Positions 29,701 through 41,000 of a DNA stretch of 64,000 nt are shown piece by piece. The number at the start of each line of letters is the position of its first letter. The stretch's first letter is position 1. Below the pieces are notes generated by a model. That model did no database searches. It was not told the origin of the DNA and saw nothing but the letters and a program-made list of their open reading frames with translations. The position numbers and the translations under genes are program-made. The stretch lies in NCBI GenBank assembly GCA_032173965.1, contig JAVUNC010000004.1, forward strand, positions 25,087,001 to 25,151,000, given 5' to 3'. Origin of the DNA: Sitta carolinensis. Its lineage: Eukaryota > Chordata > Aves > Passeriformes > Sittidae.

Positions 29701-32700
29701 TAAATACAGAATTGAAAGTCACTCCTGTTGAAAAATTATTCCTTTGAACATTTTTAGGGTCACCCATTCAACTATGTACAAAGTTCTGAAAAAAATAGGG
29801 TTATTCCATGTAATCTGCCTGCCATCAAAACCAGGTTATTTCAGGGTACAAGTAAAGTATGAATTTTAAAGGTGTGGAGCCTCCCCTAAGAATGGGCTGG
29901 ATCGTTCTTTACCTTCAGTCTTTAAACTTCAGTCTGTTTTCCCCTACTGTATCCAAATGAGTAAATTCAGCCTTCAAAAATAGACAGTCTCCTTGAGAAA
30001 GCCTACAGTTGTCAATTCATTGGAGTGCCTAAAGACCTAGTCAAATACTCTACCTCTAGGCAACTCTACTGTCACTGTTTTTTCTTTTGGCTACTTGTAA
30101 TTGAAAGAATGACTCTATGTATAGTGATGTTTCAGGATTCTTTCCAAGCAGTTGCAAGACTAAATATCTTTTCTTTTGAGGGGAAGGGTGTAAATGTAAA
30201 GACTATCAGTACATAAGTGAGTAGCCTGAAGAGCTTAAGAAAAGACTTGTTCCATTCATAGGTAAACCAAAATTTGATTTCTTATCTGTTAGAAGACATC
30301 CAGCTGGAAAAAAAGAAGTAAAACTAGTTGCAGAACACCTTCAGACTTCCTTTTTCCCGTCTGTGAAACTTAGATGAGAAGTGTCAAGATTACACGTAGT
30401 GAAACTCTCAGCCAAAAATATGATAATCTTTACAATACAACAAAGGCTAAGGACATTAAATGATGTAATAATTTGTTATCCCAGGAGAATATGTGTGTAA
30501 ACTTGTGGAAATGTGGTAATGGAGCCTGATGCTGGTGCATGAACCTTTTCCAAAATGTATAAACTCCTCCTCTTCGTGCAAAGAAACTAGTGAGTATTAC
30601 ATGTTCAGGAAATGGATGCAATCCTTATCATAAACATGCTTTTAAAAATTTGGCTAACTGCTTTCTCTTTCTGTTTAACTGTCTTCACATGTGCTGGACA
30701 ATGAAAATTGAAGACATGCCTCCTGAAGAGGAACTGATTTCCCCCACTGTGGACCTCTTTGCATCCATTGTAATGTCATACAGCTGATCTGTACCTACAA
30801 TTTGAAGGATGCCTTGGGTATGTAAACAACTTTTCTCAATGAGGCAATAGTGAACCTCCATGCTCTCTGCTCTTTTAGAAGGAAAAGTTACTAGAGAACT
30901 GGTGTTTTTTTTTCTTTATATTGTAGCCAAGTAGCAACTGGGAAACAAGAACATGTAGCCATTTCAGAAATACACCCTTGAGCCCCAAATACATGGTGAA
31001 CCAGAACCATGACATTTCCCTATGAGAGAAATGTCCTGAAACAAGCGATGAGACAAAATTATAGCTAGGCTGTAAGTCTAGAACTTGCCATAATGTGTCT
31101 TCAGTAAGAACTGCTGTTGCAGTGTGCAGTTTAAGCCTTGAACACTTGCTTAGCAATGGAAAGCTTACCAGCTCTCTAGGTGGATCGTTTCCTTTACATA
31201 TTAAAACACCAATTTCCTTTCAAAAAGGAAAAAAAGCAAATATCATTAAGCACGTAAAGGTTTTGTGATATATGCTTAATTGTGAAGATTTTTGCAAAAT
31301 GTTTTACATTCTAACTGAATGCATAGGAAGATGTTTCCTAATTCTAAACAAACAAGCACTCTTGAATTTTAAGTATTTACAATTCTTAAAAACCAATTAG
31401 TATTCAACAGAAATAAAACAACCAAGTATGAATAAAGGGCAAGTAAGAGGTTTTATACCACCATTATCCTACATGTCAATTCTGTCTTACAGTCCCTCAT
31501 GGACTGTTTAGTCCTGTAAAGATTTTCACAGTAGCAGAACACATATTATTAGTGCTAAGTTTATTTGAAACTTAGCTCAGCTGATGGAACTTATGTTCCC
31601 AAAAGGACTTTTTTTTTTGTTTTGCTGTTATTTTGTTTTTAATTAAAAAAATACCTATAGGATCTCCTTGTCCAAAATGACTGTAGTGACAAAACAGATA
31701 TCTGAGCGTAAAAGCGTATCTGCATCAACCCAACCGAACAGTTTATATGTTCAGCACTGAATTTCTATTCTAGGCTGACACCATGGGGATGAGTTAATAT
31801 ATTCACATGGAAGTATAGACTGCTGTAAGTGTAGCAGACAAGCCAAACCATGCATGCTTGGCCTGTGGGGTCCTTAGCACTGCAGATGGGAGAAGGTATC
31901 TTATAGCAGTCCTTATTAAAGTCTTCTGGAATGCAGAAATATAATAAAATCCATTCATAGCTATACCCAAATAGAAAAAGTGATTTAGCATACTTTATTT
32001 CCTTTTATTTCTCATGTTGGAGATGAGGACAAAGTGAAAACTATATCCAGAGAGTCACATATTTTAACCTTGAATTGGTGTCTATCAGACATGAAATCTC
32101 TTTTACCACATAATTCAGAGCATACCCACACACTCTCCTGCTAAGTGTTGTTGTGGGGATATCTATTTTCTTATTTTGTGCCACTTTCAAAGAGAAGGTT
32201 GTTGAGTCTGTTATCTTTGGCTGAATGTGTAAGTGGTTTTGGAACCACGGAGAAAGGAGCAGAAAAACTAACTCAGTGCCAGAGAAACTATTTAAATGGG
32301 GCCTCACTTTGTGATTTCAGTTTCCTAGTCTTGCTCTTTGCTATCAGAATCCTTTTTCCTTCTGCCTAGACTTGCCCGAACATCACTTCTCAGTACCACT
32401 GATTTTCATCATTTGGCTAAGCGTTGGCTGGCAATTGCAGAATGTAGATAATTATGTCCTAGTCCCAGGAGTAGCTTAAAAAAAGTGGAGATGTGGAAGT
32501 TTCTATTTTTCTTCCCCTTTCCTTTCTGCTGAAAACTTTCTAAACTAAGTATGTCCATCCCTAGAGGGAATATTTCTCAAAAAATATAATATAGATAATT
32601 CATCAAGTTGAAATAGAATAGCATAATAAAACTGGGGAAAGAATATTCCGTAATAGAATGCAGGGAAAGCAGTGACATGGTGACATTATTCATATAGACA

Positions 32701-33621
32701 AGCACTAGTGAGATGGAAGTTTAAAAAGCTGACTCTTGCTGCAGGCATGTTTTAGTTTGCTGTTCAGTACAGTTTTCCATTGGTTTTATTGTTGTTGCTG
32801 AAGAACAATAACAAAAATAGCCATTAGGATCATGGGATAAAAGAAATCTTGGGTTTTGTCCCCTCTGAGAGGCTTATGATGCCTCACCTGGAACAGGATC
32901 AGTCTGACTGTGTGCCCAACAAATTGTCTCTCAGCTGCAACTGGGTTTTATTTTAGCAGTGGTGCGTTCCTGCAAAGGTGTCTGTGCATGTGTGTAGGCT
33001 GCAGTGACTTCAGAAAAACAAAAATAGTTTTTTGTTCCTTCAGATGTCTAGGTTCTGACTTTTCGTTTGGCACTTGAAATCCTGATTGTTGTCCTCTCAG
33101 CCCCTTTTTTTCTAGCAATTAGTTTTCAAGTTCTTTTATTGGGTATTTGTCAATGTAGTCTACTATTTCTCCAAAAGGAGAGATTTTTCATTTTCTTATG
33201 CCATTTTCTTTCACTCCATGTGACAAATGTGGTAGGATCTAATGGGTGAAGTATTGTCATCCTGTTTCCCCATCCCTTGCTCAACCTCCTACATTTGCAC
33301 AGCTGTAGATGCTTATGACTACCAGACAGCACACCATTTCTTCCTTGTTTATCTCCTGGATAAATGATGACAGAAGACCTCTGATCCCTCTTATTGCATA
33401 TATTCCCCCTCTCATGTCCTCAGAATCATATCTGAGGACAGAATATTAAGACTGCTTGCAAATTTATATTTAAGTCATTTTGGAAACCACTGTGATTGAA
33501 TTTTCCTGTCTGTTACCACTAGTATTCTTTAACCTTCTTTTAACTTCTTCATTTTGCTAAGAAAGTAGAAGTTTTTATCTTCCAAGTTTGAAGGACTTTG
33601 CCCCCTTTTCTATGCTTGCTA
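26791..33621. other. Non-coding stretch, no gene recognised
   Basis: Nearly 7 kb of AT-rich DNA without an identified gene or element. Open frames are at most 97 codons and have no familiar motif. No long simple repeat occurs apart from short A or T runs. Confidence 0.55.
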
Positions 33622-33645
33622 TTTTTTTTTTTTTTTTTTTTTTTT
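33622..33645. repeat. Poly(T) run of 24 bases
   Basis: An uninterrupted T24. No adjoining element is recognised. Confidence 0.95.
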
Positions 33646-34473
33646 AATATTGAGAAGGAGGTAAAAGAGAACCAGAAAACAACACTTTAAAGTTTAGAGT
33701 GCCCTCTCCACCCCTCCAAAGAATTTGAGAGCCCAGAGAGACAGCTGTGTTATTTCTGTGGAGATTTGTTTTTCATTTGATCAGGCTAAGATCAGTCAGG
33801 GTGAGCAAAAGGTGCTTGAGAAGTAAGCCAAAATTTAAACCATGCTTTTATATGAGCTTTATTTTTTTCTTTGAGGATTTATTTTCTTTAATATTATGAA
33901 GGACCAATAGTACTGTCAACAATAGAAGATTAGATCTTTTGGTGCAATAGGCCAAGTTTTATAGGATCAGGCAGGGCATGGGGAGGATTCTTCTGGTTGT
34001 ATTTTATCTTCCAAAATTCATAGCACTAGCTTTCTGTGCTTGGCTTCAAGGCTCACAGTTTCCATTGCATTCTCTCCACTAGAAGAACAGTCTATCTGTT
34101 CATTATCCTTCTGCTTCCCAGCTCACAATTTCAGATGAAAGACAAGTTCCTGAAAAACTCCATGATCTCTACTGGCTGTCTTTTCTTGACTGGATTTCAA
34201 CACCAATGATCAGTCAACTTTGGTTTTGTTCAGTTATGGAAAATCAATATTTGTTCCAGGTTCAATGTGGTAACAATTTTGCTGCTTGGAAATAATGCAA
34301 GTTCAATCAATACCATGTTAAAGAAACTTGTCCTGATACAGTAGACTGGCTTCTACTGGTTTTACTGAAGATTTGAAAGCTGGAAAAGTTCAAACATAAA
34401 ATGTATAGAATCTGTGCACAGAACTGTCACTAGATTAGTGAATACTACGTGTTATAGCATGATGATATTCTTA
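33646..34473. other. Non-coding stretch, no gene recognised
   Basis: No gene or repeat seen. The right edge abuts the LTR at about 34474. Confidence 0.5.
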
Positions 34474-35447
34474 TAATGAGTTGACCCTAGCAGTATGCCA
34501 GGACTGGGGAGAGGAAGTATAATGGAGGGTTTATGTGCTGGCATAAGGGCAGAGAGAGATCAATCACCAAAATCTGTCATGGGCAAAACAGATTAGTCAG
34601 AGATATTAACTGAATGTATTGTTAACAATTCAGAGCCAGATAATGAGAAGTAAAAACAGATCTAAAAAAATCTTCCCCTCCACCCCTCCCTCCTTCCCAG
34701 CTCTATCTCCTCCCTTAGTGGTGCAGGGAGACAGGAATAAGGGTTACAGCCTCAGTTCATCACAGGTTGTTTCTGCTGCTGCTACTGCTCATGGAAAGGA
34801 GTCTTTCCCCTGCTCCATTGTGGGGTGCCTCCATGAACTTCTCCTAGGTGAGCCCATCCCACAAGAGACAGTTCTCCACAAACTTCTGCATAGTGGGTCA
34901 CTCTTCCATAGGGTTCAGTCCTTCAAGGACAGGCTGCTCCAGTGTGGGCCCCACATGGGAGTCACAAGCCCTAACAGGAAACCTGCTCCAGCACAGCGTC
35001 CCACGGGGTCACAGGCTCCTCTCAGCCATCCCCCTGCTCTGGCATGGGTCTCCTCCCTGGGCTGCAGGTGGATCTCTGCACCCCCGTGTCCCTCCATGGG
35101 CTGCAGGGGCACAGCTGCCTCACCATGGGCTGCACCACGGGCTGCAGGGGAATCTCAGCCCCAGTGCCTGGAGCACCTCCTGCCCCTCTCTCTGCACTGA
35201 CCTTGGAGTCAGCAGAGCTGTTTCTCTTACATGTTCTCAGTCTGTTCTTCTCAGGCCGCAATTACATCTGTGCAGTAACTTCTTTTACCATGATTTCTGA
35301 TTGGCCCAACCTTGGCCAGCGGTGTTTCCATCTTGGGACTGCCTGGGATTGACTCTGCTGCACTTCAAGGAAACCTCTGGCAGCTTCTCACAGAAGCCAG
35401 CCCTGTACCTTCCTGGTACCAAAACCAGGCCACACAAACCCAATGCA
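34474..35447 (-). mobile_element. Solo LTR of an avian endogenous retrovirus, decayed
   Basis: I recognise this as a very common bird LTR of about 1 kb, here reversed. On the plus strand its 3' end starts at GAGTTGACCCTAG (about 34479). A GGGCAAAACAGA block follows (about 34580), then a CCCCTCCACCCCTCCCTCC pyrimidine tract (about 34676). Next come several diverged repeats built on CTCCAGC/GGGTCAC, then three GGGCTGCAGG motifs (35058-35150). The inverted promoter part carries GATTGGCC and CCTTGGCCAGCGG (about 35299-35322). The element's 5' end is CCAAAACC...CAATGCA, with CA at 35446-35447. The family name is not certain to me. No internal viral sequence or second LTR flanks it, so it is a solo LTR left by recombination. 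Several indels and lost signals show it is old. Confidence 0.75.
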
Positions 35448-36469
35448 GTTCCTAATCTCAGCTCAGTCCATCTCTGTTATAAAGATTACACAAAAATAAC
35501 AATTATATTAAGGGAAGAAAATGCACCAGATGCATAGTAAGAAGAGACTGGAATGACTTGATAGTTTTCAGTGAGAATCTGGGGTTCTGGAAATACTTGA
35601 TGTGCTGGTGAAGGAGGAATACATTCATAATTTTTGAGTGGGGGAGATCCTTGAGTTTACTGGGTCCAATCAGCTTCATGATCTGAGAGATTTCTGCTTC
35701 CTTGTCCACAGGAGCCAAATCTGGTGGCAGTGGGGACTGGTTTGCCTTAGTTCCTGGAGGAAAGGAAGGAAAGCCAGATGCTTGAATAGGCTCTGGACTG
35801 AGCAGACTACAGAGCTCCTGTTTTTCTTGTCACAAAACTTATTACAATCCCAAATTTTCATTTTTTTTCTGCCTTGTCAAGCAGGCTAGGAGCTAAGTGT
35901 TGTCATAGTGAATGCTGCTATTTCTATCCCATGTGTTAGCTGGGAAAATCTTAGCCCAGTGTCTATTATATTACACAGCTGTCCAGGAGCAGTCATTCCA
36001 ACATGACCACGCGATTGACCAAACTTCTTGTTGCCAGCAGTGCTCCCCTGAGACAAAGTTGCTGTTATGTTTTATGGAGTGTTTCCTAAGTCTCCCTTCT
36101 CCCTGTCTCCTCACTCTTCTTGTACCCGTTGTGCTTTGCCAAAATGAATTTACAGGACTTCTAGATGTTTCCGCATGCATGGAACATCCTCCACAGATTC
36201 TTGTTTCTGTAAAGGGAACAGAAAGAGGCTAAAATTATGTTGTCTTAATCTATAACAGTAATAAGAAATTAATCATGATATCAATGTATGCTGATAAAAT
36301 TCAATGGGGAGATAGGTTGCAAATGCTGTCCTCTATTTATCATGTAGCCTCCTTTCTTTGAAATGAAAAAATCGCTTCATATGGACTTACAAGGTTAGGG
36401 AACAGCCTAATGATGCTGTAAACTAGAAGGCATCCATGCCTGTAAAATATTTTTATTTTTCTCAGACAT
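35448..36469. other. Non-coding stretch, no gene recognised
   Basis: Open frames up to 106 codons (35912-36232, plus) show no known domain. No repeat family is recognised. Confidence 0.5.
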
Positions 36470-36625
36470 TTGCAAACATTAACTTGTAACATCTCATGAT
36501 GACCCTTTGAGATGCTTTCATCTGTGTTCGACAGAGTAGGAAATAGATAAAATGCTATGAAAGAACAGAGGAATGATCAGAGAGTGAAATTTGTGAAATC
36601 ACGTACATCCCTGTTCTACCTTTCT
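36470..36625 (-). mobile_element. Possible MIR-like SINE relic
   Basis: The plus strand shows, in the order of a reverse-complemented MIR, GTAACATCTCATGATGACCC, then TTTGAGATG, then CATCTGTGTTCGACAGAGTA and GGAAATAGA. A CAGAG segment and TTTGTGAAATCACGTACATC follow in the position of the tRNA-like head. Similarity is weaker than for 15331-15473 and could be fortuitous. Confidence 0.35.
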
Positions 36626-37329
36626 AGGTCAATGACCTTCTGTATGTCCTTCAAAGCAATCCATTGTAGTTTTACTTGTATCTTTATTGTTTCATTCAAC
36701 ATAGTATAAGACCATGAATAATGAAGTTTACACTACACAGGCAGGGTAGTTATTGATTTACACAAGGTATGTCTCATTTATTAATCTGTAAATACTATGC
36801 AAATATATGCATGACAAGAAATTAAATCAATGCCTGACACTTCACTTTTAAGTCTGTATGCTTTCATGAGTATAAATTTAACATTAATATTAGTTTACAG
36901 GAATGTGCTTGCTGAGAAAGCAACGATTTACAATGGTTTGCAAATCACTCATATGAGTGGAGAGTTTTTGAGAACAGTGTGTGTAATCTGGACCTGCTGT
37001 CCTGTCAGTGCCATTTTATCGATGATCTTAGACCATTAATTATTCAGGTTGTTAAAGTATAATAAGGGAAATGGAAAACTCACTTAATTTATAAGATCTT
37101 GTAAATGGTCTTTATCTGAAAGGTAGAAGAATTAACATTAGGGTTGGGTAGAAAACATGCTCAGCATAGAGCTTTGGCTGGAACTCAGGGACAAAAAGAG
37201 TTTGTGACCTTTGGAAGAAGAGGCAGGAAACTCAGGAGAACTACAAGGTTGTCATGAGATTATGTGGGAAGAAAAATTGAAGGGTCAAAGCTCAATTAGA
37301 ACTTAATCTGGCCACTGCTGTAAAAGACA
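36626..37329. other. Non-coding stretch, no gene recognised
   Basis: No gene or repeat is recognised. The 37140-37329 portion may contain further 5' CR1 sequence, but the match is not clear. Confidence 0.45.
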
Positions 37330-38090
37330 ATAAATAATGTCTTATTAATAAATAACAAATAGATCAGCAATGGAAGGAACACTAAGGAGTATCTCTGTCT
37401 TTGAATGTGGGGGGAAACACAGTGACAAAGGATGAGAAAAAGCTGGGATACTTAAATACTTCTTTGCCTCAGTCTTTTAACAGTAAGAGCTGGATACCAG
37501 ACCTCTGAGCTGGAAGACAGGGATAGGGAGCAGAAGGAAGCCCCTCTGATCCAAGTGGAAATGGTCAGTGACCTGCTACACCACCTAAACACACAGAAGT
37601 CTGTGGAGCTGGATGGCATTCACCTAAAGGTACTGAGAAAGCTGACAGAAGTTCTCAGCCATTTTAATTTATCAGCAATCCTGGTTAACTGGGGAGTTCC
37701 AAGTGATTGGAGGTTAGACACATGACACCCATCCATAAGGTGGGTTGGAAGAAGCATCCAAGGAACTGCAGACCTGTCAGCCTGACCTTGGTGCTGGGGA
37801 AGGATCAATCTGAGGGTTATCATGAGCAGATCATTCTGAGTGCCATCACATGGCAGGTACAGGACAACCAGGGGATCAAGGACAGCCAGTATGAGCTCAT
37901 GAAAGACAGGTCCTTCTTTACTTTATCTCCTTCTATGACAAGACAACCCGTTTAGTGGGTGAGGGAAAGGCTATGGATGTTGCCTACCTGGACTTTAGTA
38001 AAGTCTTTAACACCATTTCCCAGAGCTTTCTTCTGGAGGATCTCATGACTGCTCACGACTTGGATGGCTGCACTGTTGGTGATGAGAGGC
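37330..38090 (+). mobile_element. CR1 LINE fragment with partial reverse transcriptase
   Basis: This is part of ORF2 of the CR1 non-LTR retrotransposon, the main bird LINE. Recognisable blocks in order are CTTCTTTGCCTCAGTCTTT, GAGCTGGAAGACAGGGA, ACCTGCTACACCACCTA, AGGAACTGCAGACCTGTCAG and GAGCAGATCATTCTGAGTGC. The last is TACCTGGACTTTAGTAAAG, encoding Tyr-Leu-Asp-Phe-Ser-Lys of reverse-transcriptase motif A (about 37985-38002). The first Asp of motif A is kept. The second is replaced by Asn (AAC at about 38009). A 4-base deletion near 37916-37930 shifts the frame between the fingers/palm part and motif A. The copy is truncated at both ends: the endonuclease lies upstream of it, and motif C (the Asp-Asp pair) and the CR1 3' end are absent. 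It is a dead copy. Confidence 0.9.
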
Positions 38091-41000
38091 AAACATCTAC
38101 AAAGATTCTAGAAAAAAATTTTGGGGGTTCTTCTTTGCTCTTTCCTGGATAGCTTTGTACATTTCCCTATTTTCAGAATACCTGATAATTTCTTGTTATA
38201 GAGTGGGACACTGAGAATCAGTGGCCTCTGAGTAATAACTATTTTGGTGGTAATATTTATAGCTTTTGCTCACTAATATATTAGGGAACAGACATTTTCC
38301 ATATCTGAATATGTTTGAGTTTGAGCATGATCTGATATATATTTTTTTGTGAGAAAACTAATGGCTTTTTTTTTTAGATGTATTTGATGGACTATCTGCT
38401 AAAGGAAGGCATGTGATAGAAGCACCATGAACAAATTCAAGGTACATGTTCTTAAGAAATTTATGGCTTTATTTCTGTAAGTTGTTTTTCTTCTTTTGTT
38501 TTAAAATCAGGTTTTCACGTTAGCGTTTTTAGATATCCTGAAATAAGAAAGATAAAAAAATTATTGAACTGGAGATTGTGGTCTGAGCATTTTCTGCATT
38601 ACTATGAGATGGAAATGTCATAAGAATAAACCCCAAAAATACATTTTTAAAGCACAGGTTTAAGGACTCCAGAGGTTCCGTTAAGCATTCAGCATGAACA
38701 TCTGCAGGTTTGAATCTCAGATTTCCCTAAAGCAATGACCTCATTTCTCTACAAATTGGTCTCTGTACTCAGCTGGTTGTAGGTTAGTTAAAATCAACCT
38801 GTCTCTGCTAAGTCGTACTTCAAAAATTCCTTTAGAAGTTTTCACACTGAATACATTTCCACCTGTCAGTTCACATGAACCCATCCGTATCATCCAGGAG
38901 CAAAAAAAAGTCAGAACTAACTGTTGATGGAGTTTTATGACTCATTGAAGCCCTGAGCTATATGAAACTGTCTTTAATTTCTAAAAATCAATAATATGCT
39001 TAAGCTGTGTGTGCCTCTGATAGTCTTACCCCAGTGAAGAAGCAAATGTACTCGGTATAACAGGTGAAAATAGATTTTCATTCCATTTTAGGCTGAAGTA
39101 GTGTTTCTGAATATAGATCTGATAACAAGGCTCAGTTGTTGGATTTAAGTGAAACCATTGCAGGCAGCTGAGCCTGATGCAATGGAGGAGAAAGACAAAG
39201 CTCTTTTGGCCGGGTTTTCAAAATAAAAATTAAGGCTTTCTGGAGGTGAATCACTTCCTGATGGGCTGATAATGCTATGAAATCTGTTTGTTTTAAATAT
39301 TGCTGGTGATATATGGAGCACATTGTATACCACAGTCATTTGATGGTGTGTGATTCACAACACAATTTCCTTCCCACTGCAAGCCTTTTGTGTCAGTCAG
39401 AGAAAGGAAATAACCACTCATCCCTGCCTGGGTCTGTATTGTCCTGTTTAGACCACTTCGGAAAGCTACAAAGTGTCCTGGATAATACAGCTGGAATGAT
39501 AGGCTTTCATAGCTTTTTTTTTTTTTTTTCAGATATTGTGAGTTTCTCATGCAAACCCAGTATAAAAAAATAAACATGTCTATGTTATTGATATTCCACC
39601 ATCCCTGCAATGAAAAATATAGCGAGAAACACACATATATACATATAAAAATGTATACATGTCACATTTCAGAAGCCTGCATTTTGCATTGTTCATTCCT
39701 CTGTTAAACATTCCAGCACATTTTTGTTGTACATCCCTTACTGGTTTGTTAGAGAGAGACATAACATCTCTGTGGGCTGCACTCACAGAATGACTTTGCC
39801 CTTGGCTATCTCTGCAGTAGTCTTCAACCCTTGGTTAGACCTCTGTTATACCATCCTTCTTGCTTTGATAACAAAAAGAGGTTCTCAATTTGCCACGTTT
39901 GTCAGTGTTTACTTTTTAGTCTGCCAATAACTTTAGCATTTTTGATTTACCACTGGTTCTTCATTACCAAAGAAATGGTAATATATCCCATGAGTGCACT
40001 GTACAAGGGAGTAGTGCTTCTCTGTAGAATCGCCTCTGGAATTGTGGAGGGTCTCTGTCTGCAATATCTTCTTTTGGTAATTAGAACGAGATTAAGGCTA
40101 ATAGCAAAATCTCGTGATACAAACATGAAAGCATCACTTTTATGAAGTATGGTTTAGGATATGTTCTAATTCTTCAGGCTAAGTGATTGAAGAAACAGTG
40201 AAAAAAGAGTGAAGCAAAACATTTTACTGTTGTTTTTTAAATGATGTTTGACTTTATCTAATCTCCAGATGTCACAAAAGGAACAATGCTGCTATTGCTA
40301 TTGTGTTTGCTACAGGGAAACATGATAAACAGTTTTGACTTGAGCACTGTGAATATATATGTTTGTATAGGAGTCATGGAAATTCAGAACCTTCTAGAAG
40401 AGTCAGAATATAAAGCTGGTTTGGAGCAGAGTTAATTTCATTACTCCATTAATCTTCGGAGCTTCTTTAAAAGAAGCAGACTTGCAAATGACTTTGAGTT
40501 CTTCAGGAAGATAATTTACTTTTATGGGGAAATTTTACTCAGAAGTAGGCGTTTTGCAGCTGAAAGCATATGGTGTTGGAATTCTCCCTGTCTGTCATGA
40601 GGACTGGATGATGCCAGCACACTCTCCTGTCTTAAAGTGCTATGGCACTTTGTGGAGTTTCTGCCTATTAATGATGTACTTAGAGAAGAATTTACTATAA
40701 GAACCAGATACTGTGAAAATCTTGTTGCTGGACCCCAATGAGGTTAATAACTACTCTGCAATACTCACCAGCCTCAATTAGCCACTAATGTTCAAGGGCT
40801 TTAACAAAGATTAACCACCTTTTCAGCTCTGAAAGCACACAAGCAAGAGCTGTATGTAATTTTGTGTACACAAAATACCAAAGATGCTTCCTTTAGGATT
40901 CTAACACTCACCTTGCAACAAATCAGTTAGAAAACAGAGCTGTGTCTCTTCAAAAACTTCAGAGTTCCTGCAGTTCAAAGGCTATGAAGGGTTTCAGCAT

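Noticed and set aside
34619..35300. Overlapping plus-strand open frames of 193, 150 and 102 codons
   Set aside because: They lie antisense over the LTR at 34474-35447 and arise from its GC-rich internal repeats. They show no protein motif.
38690..38740. GGTTTGAATCTC string resembling a tRNA T-loop
   Set aside because: No acceptor stem or anticodon arm can be paired around it at the right distances.
39831..40145. Hydrophobic 104-codon frame that looks membrane-protein-like
   Set aside because: T-rich DNA encodes hydrophobic residues by default. No family match and no splice or start context.
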